Shown in pieces: positions 12,561-26,869 of a stretch of 64,000 nt of DNA. The notes under the pieces are model-generated. The model did no database searches, was not told the DNA's origin, and saw only the letters and a list, made by a program, of their open reading frames with translations. The position numbers and the translations under genes are program-made. This DNA comes from Orthonyx spaldingii (taxonomy: Eukaryota > Chordata > Aves > Passeriformes > Orthonychidae), in contig VZTJ01001736.1 in NCBI GenBank assembly GCA_013397795.1, positions 434,001 through 498,000 on the forward strand, written 5' to 3'. How positions within the stretch are numbered: position 1 is the stretch's first letter; each line of letters starts with the position of its first letter.

Positions 12561-15500
12561 AATGTGTGTCCAGAAGGTTGTGGCCAAAGTGCACTGGTAG
12601 AACAGGGTGACTTGTGTAGCATGACAGCTTCAGGTGGCCAGGGCAAGAGACCTACCATAGGGTAGTTGCATTTTTTTAAATCTCTGAAAAAATGGTTTTA
12701 ACTCTTTATAATGCAGTCCTTGTATATTGTTTTATGCATTCCTAATGCATCAAGCCCCATTGCTGTTTGCTCACACAGATCTCCCATTTTTGAAACAAGG
12801 TCTGCAATACGTAGGCAAGATGGAATTTTGTTGCTTTTATTTATAGTTCCAGGTTTCATACCAGAGTTTCAGAGGATTAGCAAGGTGCCAGCATATATGG
12901 ATAGCAAATTCCCTACACAGAGAACTTAATTTCTTAGTTCTGAGACTGGAATTTTTTTTTCACTTTCTAGATGCTATTAGAGGTCTTCAAATAATGTGTT
13001 GTTCTGTTTAATTTTAACTAATGTAATCCCTTCTGATGAAAGGAAAACTCATTTTCATTAGTCAGTGAGCAGTGTGGTTCCATTAGTAGTCAAGTCTCAT
13101 TCTCCTTCACGTTGATGGAAATCCAGATAGTGATGCTGAAATCAAAATTCAGCCTAATGTAGGCAAGGTAAGGTATGATTTTGAGAAACCATTTTTCCTT
13201 AAAACACAGCACAATTCATGTGGCCCTCTTCTTTATCTTAAAACAGCATTTATGTGCCATTCAAATTCCCACTTTTCCTTCATCATTTTGCTGTACTCAG
13301 CATAGCAATAAGTAGCTGAGTCTATCTAACTTTGGAGGGATTTGGATTTTTAGGCTGTTTACACTTGAGATTGGTTTTTTCCTACCTGCAGCTGTGGAAA
13401 GTTTAACTTCTCGCCTGTACTCATGTTTTAGGGTCACGCTGGTGCCATCAGAGGGGTTGCTCTGGGCTGGTTGTACCTCACTCTGTTTTAGCCAGCATGG
13501 GGAGTACAGGCATTTTATGCTGACTGCCTGGTTTTACATGGCTGAAATGAGAGGCGACGACAGCCCCCTCACCCTATGTGACTTAGAATCACTCCTAAAC
13601 CACTGCTTCATCCCAGTGTGGCATTTCCATTTTTCCGTTTCAGGAAAGAAGCAGAATTCAGCCTGGCACTACAATTAGCTGCTCTTTTACTCACCTTCCC
13701 CTCAAGCATTCCAAGTTGGGTGTGTGTGCTGTGGGAAGAGAGGTTTAATAAATCACACAAAAGCAATGTTTTCTGCTTCTATTTTTCAAGTAAACTCTGC
13801 AGAAAACTTGGGTAGACAAGGCTTTTTTTTTTTTTTTTCCCCCTCCTGAATCAGGTCCTTGTTTACAGAACAATGCAATATTCCCCCCAAATTACTAATG
13901 ATTAAGAAAAGATGTTCTTTGCTCTAGGTGTATGACCTTGCAAAATTCATTTCCGTTAGCTGCTTAAGTCTCATTTTACTTTGTTTTTCTACTTGGCAAT
14001 GGAGAGGCTTTTCTTGCATTTTATATGCATTTGAAAGAAATTATGTTTGTGTACATACTCAATAAAAATTTGCTGTCGTTCCACCCAATATACAGTCAGA
14101 TTTTACTAAGACAAAATAGTTCAGAAACACTTTTCTTGATATGGCAAGCAATTTTTAGATTAGCATGTTGTATTTTTAACCTTCATAATTTTCTTGATAC
14201 AAAAGTAAATCTTAAGTTTTGTCATACCTATAATTGCTCTGACAAAAATGTTCACAGTGACATGAGTGGTGGCTTTGGCTACCAAGACAGATTTTCATAA
14301 TAATGAGTTTTTTCCTGTAGGGGGCTGTGAACTGCTAATTAGCATCTATGACCCAATATTCTTAGCAAATAAGAGTAATAGCAGTAATTTCTAGCTTTAT
14401 GCAGGGTGCAAGTCTAATATTACCAGCACTTCTGTTTCATTTGTAATTAACTGCAAGCAATTATTATAGAGTCAAGGAAGTATATCCTAATGCTCGTAGG
14501 TAATAAAAAAAATTGAAATTATGTTTGTAAAACTCATATGTTTCATGCTGGGTGCACTGATTTCCTTCAGAGCACTGAGATTATGTGCCTATCAATTAAA
14601 AATTCTTCTTGAATGTTGCTTTACATTGATATGCTTTTGAACATTGCTGTATAAGTATCTCATCCTCTATTTAATTCTCTTCCTTTTTTAAAAAACAACA
14701 TTCTTGAAATTTCAATTAATATTTTGAACACAAGACCTTACTGAATACTTAATTTGTCTCCTTGATCTCAACATAAGATTTAGATGGTACTGAAAGAAGT
14801 TGTTTACACTTGATTTCATGAGGTCTGTAGCTTAGTCCTATTAGAACTGTGACCCCCAAGGCTGGTGACAGAGGGGTGCAGGCTCACGCTGTGTAGCTGA
14901 CTTCCCCAAACAGAAACAGATCTGCTGCTTCTTTTACTCAGCAAAATAATACACAAGGCTTTCTGCAAATTGACTTACTTTGCCCTGTTTGTATTGGTGT
15001 CTATGACAGTGGTAACAGCTATGAAATAGTAGCTTCCAGTGGCAATTTTATAGTTACTGGGATGGCACCATGCCTTGTCATTGCCTTGAACATCTTTGCA
15101 TAATAGGCCTCAGTTATTTACTCAGATATATGATCTTACCTGCATCCAAGCTCTGCATAGATGTGGATATATAATAATTTTTTTCCAAAGTTTTGACAAA
15201 GATTCAGATATTGAGGCATCTTCTCCTTTGCAAAATGTACTTCCCTTTTAGGATGAATGGTGTTTAACAAACTTCGAACGTATAACAAAACAGCACATTC
15301 CTGAACTCTAGATGCTGTGGTTCAGGTTTGGAGGGGTTTGGCATGGTGTCTGCTGTGCTTTGGTCCAAGGGAGTTTTCTCAACATCTCTCAGACTGTCAC
15401 TCAAGAGATTTGGAGGGCAAGAAGCTGATATCTTTACATAAGCCATAGATTCCAAACAAAGTTTTTCAAACAATGATAGGCTTATAAAAGAGTCTTTGAT

Positions 15501-18500
15501 CATACATGGAGTGTGATAATGACTCTTTGTGCAGCTCGTTGAAAAGGAGGCCAAAGAGCTGGAATGAAAAAAAAAAGGGGTTTTTATTTTCATGTTATTT
15601 TTTTCTTTCTTCTAGGCTATGTCTATGACACTGCCCATTATCAGTGTTGTGTTAATCCATCTTCAGGCACTTACCTGGACATGAATGTGAATTGATCCAA
15701 AATCTATCCTGCCAACTTACCCACAGAACCCCTAGATAACTCTCTTTCTTTTAATCACTGAAACACTTTAGGCCAGATTCATCAGACAGATTAATTATTT
15801 GGTCAGCAAGGCAGATAGAAAATATGACAAAGTATACTGATTCCATAACAACCCATGCTGACATCCATCTATCCCGCAGGCTAGCTCCAAAAAGCAGCTT
15901 TCCACTTTTCCTTAATATCCATTTGGACAGTTCCTCATGCACTATATAACATATTGTCCTACAGGTTTTTGCCTTATAGGTTATGTGAATATTGTTTATT
16001 TTTAATTGAACAATTAATTTTCCTATTGCCTTAACATTATAGTTACACACATCTGATTGAAGTCTTTTATATTTCCTTGTGTAAACATGATTTTAGTTTA
16101 TTGTCAAGACCTGTATCTATCACTTTCTCAGGAACTTTTTCTTGCCGTGCTGTTGCAAGAGTGATAAGGAATTTGTGGATCTGCAAGAAATTTGTTTTAC
16201 TTGTTCAGAAGATGTATTTTCTTTCCAATCAGGGTTAAGGTCTGTACATATCTACATATTCTTTTCAGCACGAAAGGATTTATAATATGTAAACTGAGTG
16301 ACTGAGAACATTTTGTCCTCCTTATTAAGGAATCACAACAAATGACATAAAAAATACAAGAATAGACAGAACTGTTAAAAATTTTGTGTAAATAATAAAG
16401 AATCTGAGAAGACATGAGGTCATTAAAAAGTTCAGGAAAACAACCCACCATATATTTTAGATTCACAACAAAAATCACACTAGATGAAAATCTAAGTTCT
16501 AACACACCAATATAAACATCCAAAAATTAAAAGAAAATTTTAGTATGGTGTTTTGTCTTGGAGTGGGAAGACAAACCTTCAAGTTTAAAATTATATTCAC
16601 CAAAATGTTCTCCCACAAATATTTCAGATGGGGTATATTTAGAATGGTGGTGGGCTATTGAAATGTCTCATTCTGCGTGGATCTCTGCATTATAGGCCAT
16701 ATTTATTATTAGTCCTTAATCCCACGTTGAGTAGACTGAACTATAGTATCTTAGCTATATATAGGAATGCTCCTGCTTATTTCAAAGTGGGTTTTTTTCT
16801 CTAGACTGAGGAATGCAAGTCCCGTCTGTGCAGCAAGAACTGCACCTTACTGCAGGCATTGGAAAATTAAATGTGTGGTCCAGAGCATTTGCTGTGGTTG
16901 ATGGAAAGAATAAGAACGTCTGAGGGGTGATTCATTTCATTCACTTGAGATGGATTTTAGGCGTAAGATGATCCAGCTTCTGGTGGATTCTTTTTGTCTA
17001 TAAAGTACAAAGACACCCCAGACAATTAACCTAAATTTATGTCTTAATATTTAGGTGAGTGAGATAAAGAAAGATAAGTCCCATTCTAAGTATCTATTTA
17101 CATCTATTTCAGTTTTTGTTTATAAGAGAAAAGTATTAATTTTTTTCATCTTCAGCATTTTAACATATCCTCCATTTTGTACTGTGGCCCCATTTATGCA
17201 TAGAACAGCTTCACCTCTAATCCAAAGTATTTTTGGTAACATACAAGTTTCATATTTACTTAGCAAATGCTTTTGATAGTGGGATTTTTTATGTTCTAAG
17301 TTATATGAGAAAGTATTACTTAGCTTTGGTGTACAATTCAGTGCTGTTATTTTTCATCTTCGCAAAATTTCTATAGTTAGAAGGGAAACACATTTTCATG
17401 CTTTTAGACTTCCCAGAAAGTCGATATCTAAATTTGTAGCAAGAGCTGTGCACAGAAAGAAGCAGAATATAAATACAGTTATTTATAAATAGCACTTGGA
17501 AAAGTCCACAAAAGTGCTGTATTAGTGGTGTATCCAGTAGAAAGTATTCACCATTAGCTACTCTTTGCCTGAGAAGATCTAAGGTGTTGTACTGGTGTTA
17601 ATACTAACTGTTTAATCCATTTGTGTGCACAGAACAGTGGGGAATCATTGAGAGGTAGAACATCACACTCACACAGATGACCCAAAGAAGCAATATCAAT
17701 TATGCCATTGAAAGATACAAAATGCTGCCTTTTGGTGCCATATGAAATTGGAGGGCTCAGTCTTCTTCTGTAATTATAAGGGAATATAATTAAACCCCAA
17801 ATGATTATAACCAAAACAAAAGGGTAAGTGTTCTGTGGGTCACCAAGGAAATCTTTCAGAGAATATATTGCACCACAAAGCCCTTCTCTGATGTAGGGCA
17901 GGATGAGCAGTTCTGCATTCTGTTTGAACTGTCATGTTTCTGCAGGAGGAAAGCCTGCCTCACCTTTCATATCCACCAGCGTAAATCATGCATGTGTCTA
18001 GTGCAATGAGGTGAAAGCAGAATCTGCCCTACTACCTAGACAGAATTGACATTTCCCTATTGTATATTCCTGCAAGTTCCTTGGATGAGGCAATCCTAAG
18101 TCTTAATGTCATCAGCATACTTGTTTGCAGGGTTTCACAAAGCAGATTTTTGAACAGTAATTCAAAATAGAGTCTGATAGTTATCATTCTTTTTGCCCCA
18201 ACATTCTTGCTTGCATTTATCAAAGGATGGTGAAAATGTTCCTTAAGAACTGCTATTCTTCTGGGCCATATCTTCTATTACTTTAGCAATGTGTGCATTT
18301 CCTTGTCATCTTTCAGCTGCTATGGCCCCTTCCGTCATCTTTATGCTCTGTCTTTGTGACTTTATAGCTTCCTCTGTTATGCCCATGCTTTCCTTTGCCC
18401 TTCCTTCTCCTTAGCTTTCTTTCATCCTTTCTTCCTTGGGAAACCCATTTCTGATTCCAACTTGCCCATCTCTGAATGTTTGGAGTCTTAACTCCAGCAT

Positions 18501-20794
18501 TTAGCCTTTTGCATGTAAATCCTCAGGAGTCTGTTTAATAAAGGATAGGTGCAGGGAGGGATACTTTATAAAAAAACTCCTCTCTTTTCAGAAGATCACA
18601 TTAGGAGTTAGTAACAACTGGCTTCTCTAAACAACTAAATTCCCAAAAAGTTATATTTACTAGAGTTTTATGGACTTCCCTAAAGAGACCTCCTGTGAAG
18701 CACCAGTGAGGACATTTTTCTCTCTGTGAGAAGCAAGTTATGTTGAAACTCTGGCAACTAAGGAAGCTGCATATTCTAGACTTGTTCTTTGCAGGAATAA
18801 TTTCTGGAAATGTTTTTATGTATTTATTTCTGTGCAATCTCTAAAAGTTCCTCCACATTATTTTCATGGCAGTGCTTTATTTGATTGATCCATTTTGTAC
18901 ATGCCTACCTCTTTGTACAGCACATGAAGGAGCAGCTGGTACAGTTACCAAAGTGCATATTTCTGTTCCTAGAGTCAGGTTGATCTCAGTGCAACACCTT
19001 GTACTGTCTTCACTCAGCATGGATTTGGATGCTTGTGAATGAGAAAAGTACACTCCATTAGTGTGATCCAACTCCCTCCCATAAGAGATAATGGGCAGTT
19101 CTCCATTGACTTTAATGGGAGGTAGGATCAGAATGTCAGTGTTTTGAAAAAAGCAAAGGTTTTGTTAAAAAAGTATTCATTTTCAGAAGAGTGACACAAC
19201 AGGTAAGTAACATTCCCTGTAGTCCATAAATGGCTTCTGCAAACATAGCCTTCTTTCTGTTTAGCTTCATAATAACCATGCTAATCAGGGTTTCTGTTTA
19301 ATTTGAAATACATATTCACTTCCCAGACGACACAGGAAAGAAGAGTGCATTTATTGTGCTTTTGGCAGGCTTGTAGGGATTCCTTTGAGTGGATAAGAAC
19401 CTGCTTTCCTTTCAGGTAATTTGGACCATCTCCACTCATTTGATTTTCACTATCACCAAAAAGTGATCCACGTAGGAGTTCCATAAAGCTGCAAATTACA
19501 GTTCAGTTCAAATCCTTAAAGGCATTTCAAGTGCACATTGTAACAGACTCATAGTAATCAAGTTGCAGAAAGACTCTTATAACAGCTATCTCTCTCTCCT
19601 TCTGAATTGCTGAGGAACAGGCAGATGTGGAAATTGTGAGTAATGTAATTGATGATCTTAAGGCTTTTAAATACCCAAGCTCTCAACAATCAAGATCTAT
19701 TTGAGTTCAGAATCTAATAAGTAGTAAATACAATAGGTTTCAGTAGGATGTTTTATCTGGTCCTCTGCAGTGCTTCCCCCCCTCCTTCGCTTTTATGGGC
19801 AGCATTACCTTCTAATCAGCAGACAAGTTGAAAAATGTTATTGTGACAGATAATCACTTTTAGTTCATCATATTTCATTTTGTTTGGTATGTAGTTACTG
19901 TGAGTTCACTTATAATGCACATTTTCAGAGGGTTTGTCCCCAGTTTTTTTAAGCAGGTGAAAAAGAGAGTAATGTTATCCCAATCCGTTTATTGTCAACT
20001 TATTTATTGTGTACCAAGAAAGAAAAATGCTTGTACAAAACTCCCACAAATAATAAATTAATGCCTTATAGATTTCCCAGATGCCTTAATTTATAAACCT
20101 CTTTTTCAGTAACAATGACAGCTCCAAGATTTGTTCTGATTATATCTTGAATAAATTCTAGAAGTACTTTTTCAACCCAGTGAAAAAACTGTGTACAGTG
20201 AAGAGTTAATTTCAATTTTTCATCTGTTTTCCTTTAATCTGCAGACCAGACTGAAAGAATCCTAAATTCTACATTATGTTTCAGTTAAAAAAATAAGAAA
20301 ACATTTGTCATTGAAGAACCCAGCTCATTCTATTACCATAGGTACAGAGCCTAACACCCTTGCTTACGTGTTAATTTATCCACATACAAAAAAAACATGT
20401 TAGTGTGAGGTGAGTAAAAAATATTTGCACCACTGGAAAAACTGCTAAATCACATTTCTTCAGATGCTCTGAAAACCAAAATATGTTGTAGCTTTGCCTT
20501 TGATATTTCCTAGTTTGGTAGAATGAAAACAGAAGGCTTTTTTTTTTTCCCAAGAAAGAATATATTTTCACTGCAAAAAGGGACTTTTCTTTCAAAACAA
20601 GGGAACAGAAACTGAGAAAATTCACATAGGCATGAAAAGGAACAAATTTTTTAAAAGGGCATTTTTTGGTTTTGCTACAATAATTAAAAACTCCTTTTCT
20701 CTTAGATATAAAATCAGAATATTTACCATCAACTCAGGTTTTACAGGTGTTCTTCCTTCTTGACATATGGAGCAGTCTAATACTATTGAACTGT
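12561..20794. other. AT-rich noncoding interval
   Basis: More than 8 kb shows no recognisable exon, RNA gene or mobile element. The content is AT-rich unique-looking sequence with short homopolymer runs, including a T16 run at about 13823-13838. Short frames near 13.4-13.8, 15.3-16.5 and 17.6 kb lie on both strands and lack family resemblance. Confidence 0.5.
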
Positions 20795-21421
20795 TCATTT
20801 GAGGTATGTCCTGTCTGCCATATATTTCTTGCTAAGTGTTGAACCAAATTCAGGTAATACAGTCAAACCTGTGGACATGTGAAACTGTCCTTGGGCCAGT
20901 TTGGGACAGCAGTTAAAATTTGACACTCTGCTTTTGCTCAGGTTGATATTCCACTCAGTAATGAGCCACAAAGTAATGAGCACTCTTAGATACTGGTAGT
21001 CTTCAGGTGCCAACAGCTGGCTCCGATTCCTGCAGGCAAAGAACAGGGAGATGTGCCCTGGAAGTCCTAACAATGGGAATGGTGTCTGTCGGGGCACGAT
21101 AACTTGGATTATGCAATATGTCCCAAGCAGTCCCAGTGCTATGGTGGAAGTATCGGCCTCAAAAGGAACACTCATGTTCCTGCAGCCAGTGGTCCTTGTC
21201 CAAAGCGTTGCCTGGATTAGCTCCATTGACAGTGCAATGCACCAGTAAAAGACAGATCCTACCCAGCTCCAGCAATTTGCAGGGGGCTGCAGATCTACAG
21301 GAACCATTCTGCAGCACCACCGCAGCCTGCTCCTGTACAGCCATTTAGGCAAACCCAAAAACTCCTCCAAATTTTGCAAAATTTTAGAAAAACAAAGCAA
21401 ACCAGGATCTGTTATACTTCT
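20795..21421 (-). CDS. Unassigned open frame, possible exon or decayed gene (doubtful)
   Basis: The minus-strand frame is open from about 21421 to 20795, some 208 codons. The first in-frame ATG is at 21307, giving 170 residues; upstream of it the frame has no ATG. Counting from 21400, hydrophobic stretches lie at about residues 46-67, 86-103, 108-122 and 138-150, so a multi-pass membrane segment is conceivable. There is an NMS and an NRS N-glycosylation-type sequon. I recognise no family. The patch is less AT-rich than its flanks, and shorter frames overlap it on both strands, so a generally stop-poor region may explain it. No splice sites or neighbouring exons could be defined. Alternatives are a chance frame, a retrocopy fragment or part of an unrecognised mobile element. 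Confidence 0.2.
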   Translation of the reverse strand, partial: RSITDPGLLCFSKILQNLEEFLGLPKWLYRSRLRWCCRMVPVDLQPPANCWSWVGSVFYWCIALSMELIQATLWTRTTGCRNMSVPFEADTSTIALGLLGTYCIIQVIVPRQTPFPLLGLPGHISLFFACRNRSQLLAPEDYQYLRVLITLWLITEWNINLSKSRVSNFNCCPKLAQGQFHMSTGLTVLPEFGSTLSKKYMADRTYLK

Positions 21422-22019
21422 TTACATTCAAAACCCCAAAGCTGTTAATATTTTCCAGAAAAGCATCTGAGGTCCAGAAGGGAGAAAATCCAGGATGGTG
21501 GTCCCTGCTCAGTACTTGGGTTCAGATTTCTCTCCTGGAGTAGTGCTGTAAGGCCAGCACAGGCTCCAGCCACTGACTTGATGGACAGCTATGGTGGGGG
21601 AGCACATTATTTCCACCTGCACTTGTCTGCAGCGAGAAGGGAGGGGAAGCTCTCTGGCAACCGCCCTCCTGGACCGAAAAAGCTGTTAAGTCAAAGCATT
21701 CAGTTTCCGTGACCTTTGTTTCTGATGAATCAGCATCTTTTGTTTAAAAAAAAAAATTCTCTGTTGTAACATTTCCAACCTATTCTACTATCAACTGCAA
21801 AATTGCGGCTATTGCTATAAATGGTTTACATTGGAAATAATCAGGAAAGTCAGCCCAAATTGAGTATGCCCTGTAATAGGGAAACTGTATCATTTTAAGC
21901 CTCCCAGAGTACATACAATTTCTCTGGGTTCCCTTGTTCTGAGTGTTAGCCCTGCAATTTAGGACTGTGTTTGAAGCCTGGCAGGTTGGGAGGTATGATA
22001 CTAATGCATGCATTGATTA

Positions 22020-22420
22020 TGAATGCCTGGGTTAAATGAACAATTATTAACTGGTGAATGAGAGAGTTAAAGAATTTCTTAGTTTGCTGTTGCTGTATTT
22101 CCCAGTGACAACAATGAAAGCAAGCAAAAGAATCTTTTGGATGCAGAATTGTTTTTCCATGGATGAGGGATTACAGATTGGCTTTTTAAGTTCAGCTTTT
22201 CCAAATAGTTTTTCAGTTATTTAATTTACTCTACATGGAGTCTATTGATTATTCAAGTTGGCAGTCAATTTTATAGGGCACCCCGCTGTTTCTTTGCTTA
22301 ATGTAGTCAATGATTGTAATTGCTTGATCAGTGCAGCCCATGAAATAGGTTTTGTGTCTTTTTTACAATGCATTGATGGCTTTATCTGATGCAGTCTTGG
22401 CAGGGTCTAGGTTTTACAGC
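22020..22420. promoter_or_regulatory. Candidate conserved noncoding element
   Basis: This AT-rich block is packed with transcription-factor-like cores: ACAATTATTAAC, GACAACAATG (SOX-type), TATTTAATTTAC, TTGATTATTC and CAATGATTGTAATTG. It has no repeat signature and no coding frame. It reads like a developmental enhancer core, but this is pattern-based inference without alignment support. Confidence 0.3.
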
Positions 22421-22599
22421 ACGATCCTGAACTCCCAGAGGTCTCTAGATTAATGGCTATGGCTTTCTGTTGGAGCTGCTGATACTGCTCTCCAGAATGT
22501 ATTCACACATCTGGCATGCCACACTTGGCAGTTGTGCCAGCTTTTTGTTGCGCAGTTACAGAATATCTCACCAGTGCCTAGTTAACTGTTTTCACTAAG

Positions 22600-22880
22600 G
22601 GAATGAGATAAAAAGCCATCCACAGAGTTGTTGGCACACGCTCTGTGTCATTGTAATCACAAATTTTTAATTTTTCTATTACACTTTTTATACGGCCAAT
22701 TGATGTTTAGAAACAACAAAATACGCGATATTTGTTGTATGAACTCTGATTTGATTCCACAAAAGATTCCAAGCTCATTGTGATTTCCTGCAAACGTCCC
22801 ATTAACACTTTATTTCCAAAAAGAGGAATGAGCTTTCTGTTGTATTGTCAGCAAATAAATGGATTAAAATTACATCTCTC
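22600..22880. promoter_or_regulatory. Candidate conserved noncoding element
   Basis: CpGs are kept in very AT-rich sequence (CACACGCTC, ATACGGCC, ATACGCGATA at 22721-22730, AAACGTCC), together with CCAATTGATG, AAACAACAAAA and GGATTAAAATTA motifs. ACGCG inside such a context would be expected to decay if neutral. No exon fits the region. Conservation is unmeasured. Confidence 0.35.
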
Positions 22881-25800
22881 TGGTTCAAATTTTTCTACAA
22901 ACAGAAAGAAAGAAAATGTGAGTGGAAGAGCAGCAAGAGGAACTTTGTGACCTTGCCTATGAGTGAAGTAATTCTTTTGTCTTTCATTGGTTCACGTTAA
23001 ATTACTTCAGCTTCATTTAGCTCTGCTTGAAAGTCAGTGTTTCATATTTGGTAGAATTTGAATCGTATTATTAGAAATGTAAAATGTAGTCCTAATAAGC
23101 AGGCCAAGAAAATGTAATGAAATATGCAACACAGGTGCATAAATGCATGGACAATATAATTATATAGCACACATACACCATTTACAGTGCCTAAGGTGAC
23201 ATCCTGCCAAAAATATAAAAGTGTGATAGATTTTGGACCAGCTGTGGTATGAACTGATTTCCTCAGCTGAGCTTGACATAGAAACTGGACATGTGCAACC
23301 CCTATATTAATTCTTTTCTCTCCAGGTAGTAAACTGTAAATGCATAATGCATCTTTGTGTAGAAAAGGTCTACTGAGAAGACATCTGGAATTCAATATTT
23401 AAAATTCCAAGTCTGTCTTTCCACTGAAATCTTAGTTATGTTAGGCAATAACACAAGAATCATATACATATATATGCACAATATTAATAACTCACAAACC
23501 ATGTGTTAACAATAAATAGCCTTAATAAAATCTGTCAGAAGGAAAAATAATGAGAATAACATGGAAAAAACTTCAGTGTAATGGTAATTCTCTTGATATC
23601 ACTGCTGGAGTATTTTATGATTTTATGATTTCTGATGATTTTAATGCAGTGAAATCCAGTCACATTCTATAGGCCAATCCCAAAAACTTTTAAGCATGTA
23701 AGTAACCCCTCATGCGAACTGTTCCATGGAATTTGTTTGTCCCCATTTTATCAGTGTCAAGGCATTAAACAGATGGCTCCTCTCCTTCAAATACTACAAA
23801 TGTAATGTTTCCTTGAATGTTCTTTTCCTTTATGAAGAACTTGTTACTTTTAATTTAATATTATCTTCAATCATTCACTTGAAGGATTAAGGATCTTTAA
23901 CAGGGAACATGTAAACTCACAGGAATGAAGAGCCAAATGTCAGCATCAAAAATCTTACCAGAAGAATATCAAACATAGCTGTATATTTTCCCTTCAGTCA
24001 TGGAAAAAAGATACCTTCACCTTTCCATGTTTCCAGATTTTCCAAGCACTTGTCATGCTTTTAAGTGTAAAAAACCCCAAAAAATCCTGTATAAAAGGAT
24101 TGAACTTCAGTCTTTTTCTGTATGCTAATAATTTATGGCTTCTGGAGTTGGAATGATTTTCTTTTTACCCTTGATGAAACAATACATAAGAGTAACATAA
24201 TTTCTTTAACAAATGGCAAACCAATCAAGGGGACTTTGAGAAATACAGATGGTATAAAAAGGAAAAATAAAACACTGTAAACTCATTTTTATACTGCACC
24301 TTTCAGAACAGTACATTCTGCTTTTCTTTTACACACACTGTTTTGCCACTGAAAATGAAAGGTAAAGAAGTGGGATGACAAACACTGACAGATGAAAACA
24401 TTGAAACAGATACGTGAAAATTTTCTGCAACATTTTTTCCCTTAAAATTCATTTGCAAAAACACTCTGTATTTCAATTGCTTACTTCTCCTAGTCTGACT
24501 AAGTAGATAGTGCTATTAATTCTCAAGATTATCTGATACACCTGAGTGGAAAGCACCATGCCTGTTGTGGGCTAAAGTTTGTATGTTCACTCAGGCAATG
24601 ATTGGACCTTTCCTGAAGCAGGCAGCACCTACAGTATAGCAGAAATCAACTCAGTAGTTGTATGAAGAGTCTTACATGAGGTATCTGTGAATATGATGGA
24701 TACCAGGTTCAGTCAATTCTGCCCCATAAACCCAGTGGGCATTTTGCTGTGGCTTTTAATGGAGACACAAGTTGATCTATACTTCTTTACTGCATGCTAT
24801 AGTTGTTGAATTATCTAGGAGGATTGAATTGCCCTTGAGTTTTGTAAATCTGATGCAAAATACTATGCCTCACTCAACATTTCTTCCACATTCACAGTTA
24901 ATTCTTCACATGACATCTGGCTCTTTCAATGTCATCTCTCTGTGTTTGAAAGTCTGTCCTAGAAAGCAAAAGGTAACTATCCCTCTTTCTCTTCACTAAG
25001 TGATTTCTGAAATTCCAGACTTTTTGTCAAATCACCACATGTAGGAACTGCATGGACCAGCAAGGTCCAAGATGGAGCCTTAGTTTTTCTTGTCAGCCTT
25101 GTGTGGCAGTCCCTGGTTATCACTTGTGACCTGTAAATGTTGTAGAATGTTAGATGGATCAGGACAGAATTGTCACAGTTGTTTGAATTTGCTTAAGCAA
25201 GCTTAGAAACATTTTGTTAATTTTTAGTTTTGTCATAACTAAGAACATAGCTAAGAAATATATCACTGATTCTCTCTGAAAAATAATCTTCTGAAGTAAA
25301 ATATTCACATCAGTATATTCCATATGCTGTAAATAATAACAATTAAAATTACTGGTTCTTAATTTACTTATTCAATCTGTGTGTTAATTTTTTTTAGGTA
25401 CGGGTCCAAGACACAAAATAAACATCTTGAATGTGGTCAGCATTTACTTTCCATCACAATTTGTTTAAAGGACAGGTAGGTAGCCCATAAAGTACAAGTG
25501 TATTGATGTCTTTCTTGGGACAGATCCCACTTCCTGTAAAATCAGCAGGGAGGCACTTTTGTCAATAATTTAAATGTTAACATTGTGTTTGAAAAGACTA
25601 AGAGGTAATCAAATTAAAAACAAGTACAATGCTTCAGATCAAGAGCAGGGCCTTTTCTTTAAATTCTACATGTAAAAGGCAGATGATAGGAAAAGACCTT
25701 CTTATGTCTTGAAGCTCAGACTAACTTAAGCCAAATTTATAAGCCTTTGGAACAGGAGTCACCTCTGCCAAAGGACCATAACAGAGATGTCTTTTTACTT

Positions 25801-26869
25801 TGGCCTAAAAAATCTCAGTGGTACTGGGAACCTCTAGATGGCCCTCACTGGATTTCCAGATCCATTGTCGGACTTCGGGTGTACTTCTGACCTAACCTTG
25901 GATCCAGAAGTACTCTGGTAAGTCAAGGGACAGAGGTGGGATTGAAAGAAAAAACCCTGATCTGTCAAAAGTTCAGTGCAAGTCCTGTATCAGTCTTCGT
26001 ACTTTGTTCCTATTTTTATGTACTCTACTGGAAACGAAGCTGACCTGAGTTGATCGTTGGTGAGGGCTGCTCAGCTTGTGTGCTTTGGAACAGGACTCCA
26101 CCAAGACATAGATTTGTCGGTCTTTTACATTTCTGTGCCCTTACCCCCCTCCCCATAAGTTGCATTCTTCTCATGAGGGCAAAGAAACTACAATCTCCAT
26201 TTGTTAGGAAGCTAGAAGGATGATTCACTTGATGAATTCTTGTCCCAAGTATTACTTTTGTAAGTGTAAATATTACATTTCAGCACTCGAGAGATCAAAA
26301 ATAATCTTTATTCTTGAAATATTTATACATAAAGAGCATTACTGAAATAGGAGTGCTTGATTACTTGGATTGGGTTACATGATTGTGACATACTTATTTT
26401 TAGTCCTTGTGCTGAATGGTAACAGGAGACAGAGATTTAAAAAAAAAAATAAAGAGGATAGATTCATTACTGGTGAACGTTAACTGTTAAACAACTTGTG
26501 TGCTTCTACAAACGGGAGATGGCACCCCTTTAATTTCAAATTTCTGGTGTATCTGAAATTTGCTTGTATTTGGAACAGTTCATATTGTGCTACGCAAAGC
26601 ATAAAGATGGGCACAGCACTCCCTTGCCACATAAAAGTAGTGCAGAAATACTGAAATGAAATTGAGACAGTGACCTTGAAGACTCAGTAGAATAAGTGAA
26701 GAAGAGGAGTGAGCAAAGAACCCCCTGTGCCTCAGTTGCTGGTGCATGGAGCTGCCTCTCAGCAGAGGGAACCAGGGCAGTGCTCAGAGCACTGCATTAT
26801 CTGTCCTGTTCCTATCTGACCACATAGCGTAGTCACCATCCCAGGTAATTACTTTGCTGGCACACATTG
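22881..26869. other. AT-rich noncoding interval
   Basis: I recognise nothing specific in this 4-kb stretch: no exon, RNA gene or mobile element. A short alternating TATA/CATA run is present near 23.46 kb and TTTTATGATT repeats near 23.61 kb. A 9-bp inverted repeat (GTACTTCTG / CAGAAGTAC) lies near 25.88-25.91 kb, short enough to be chance. Confidence 0.5.
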
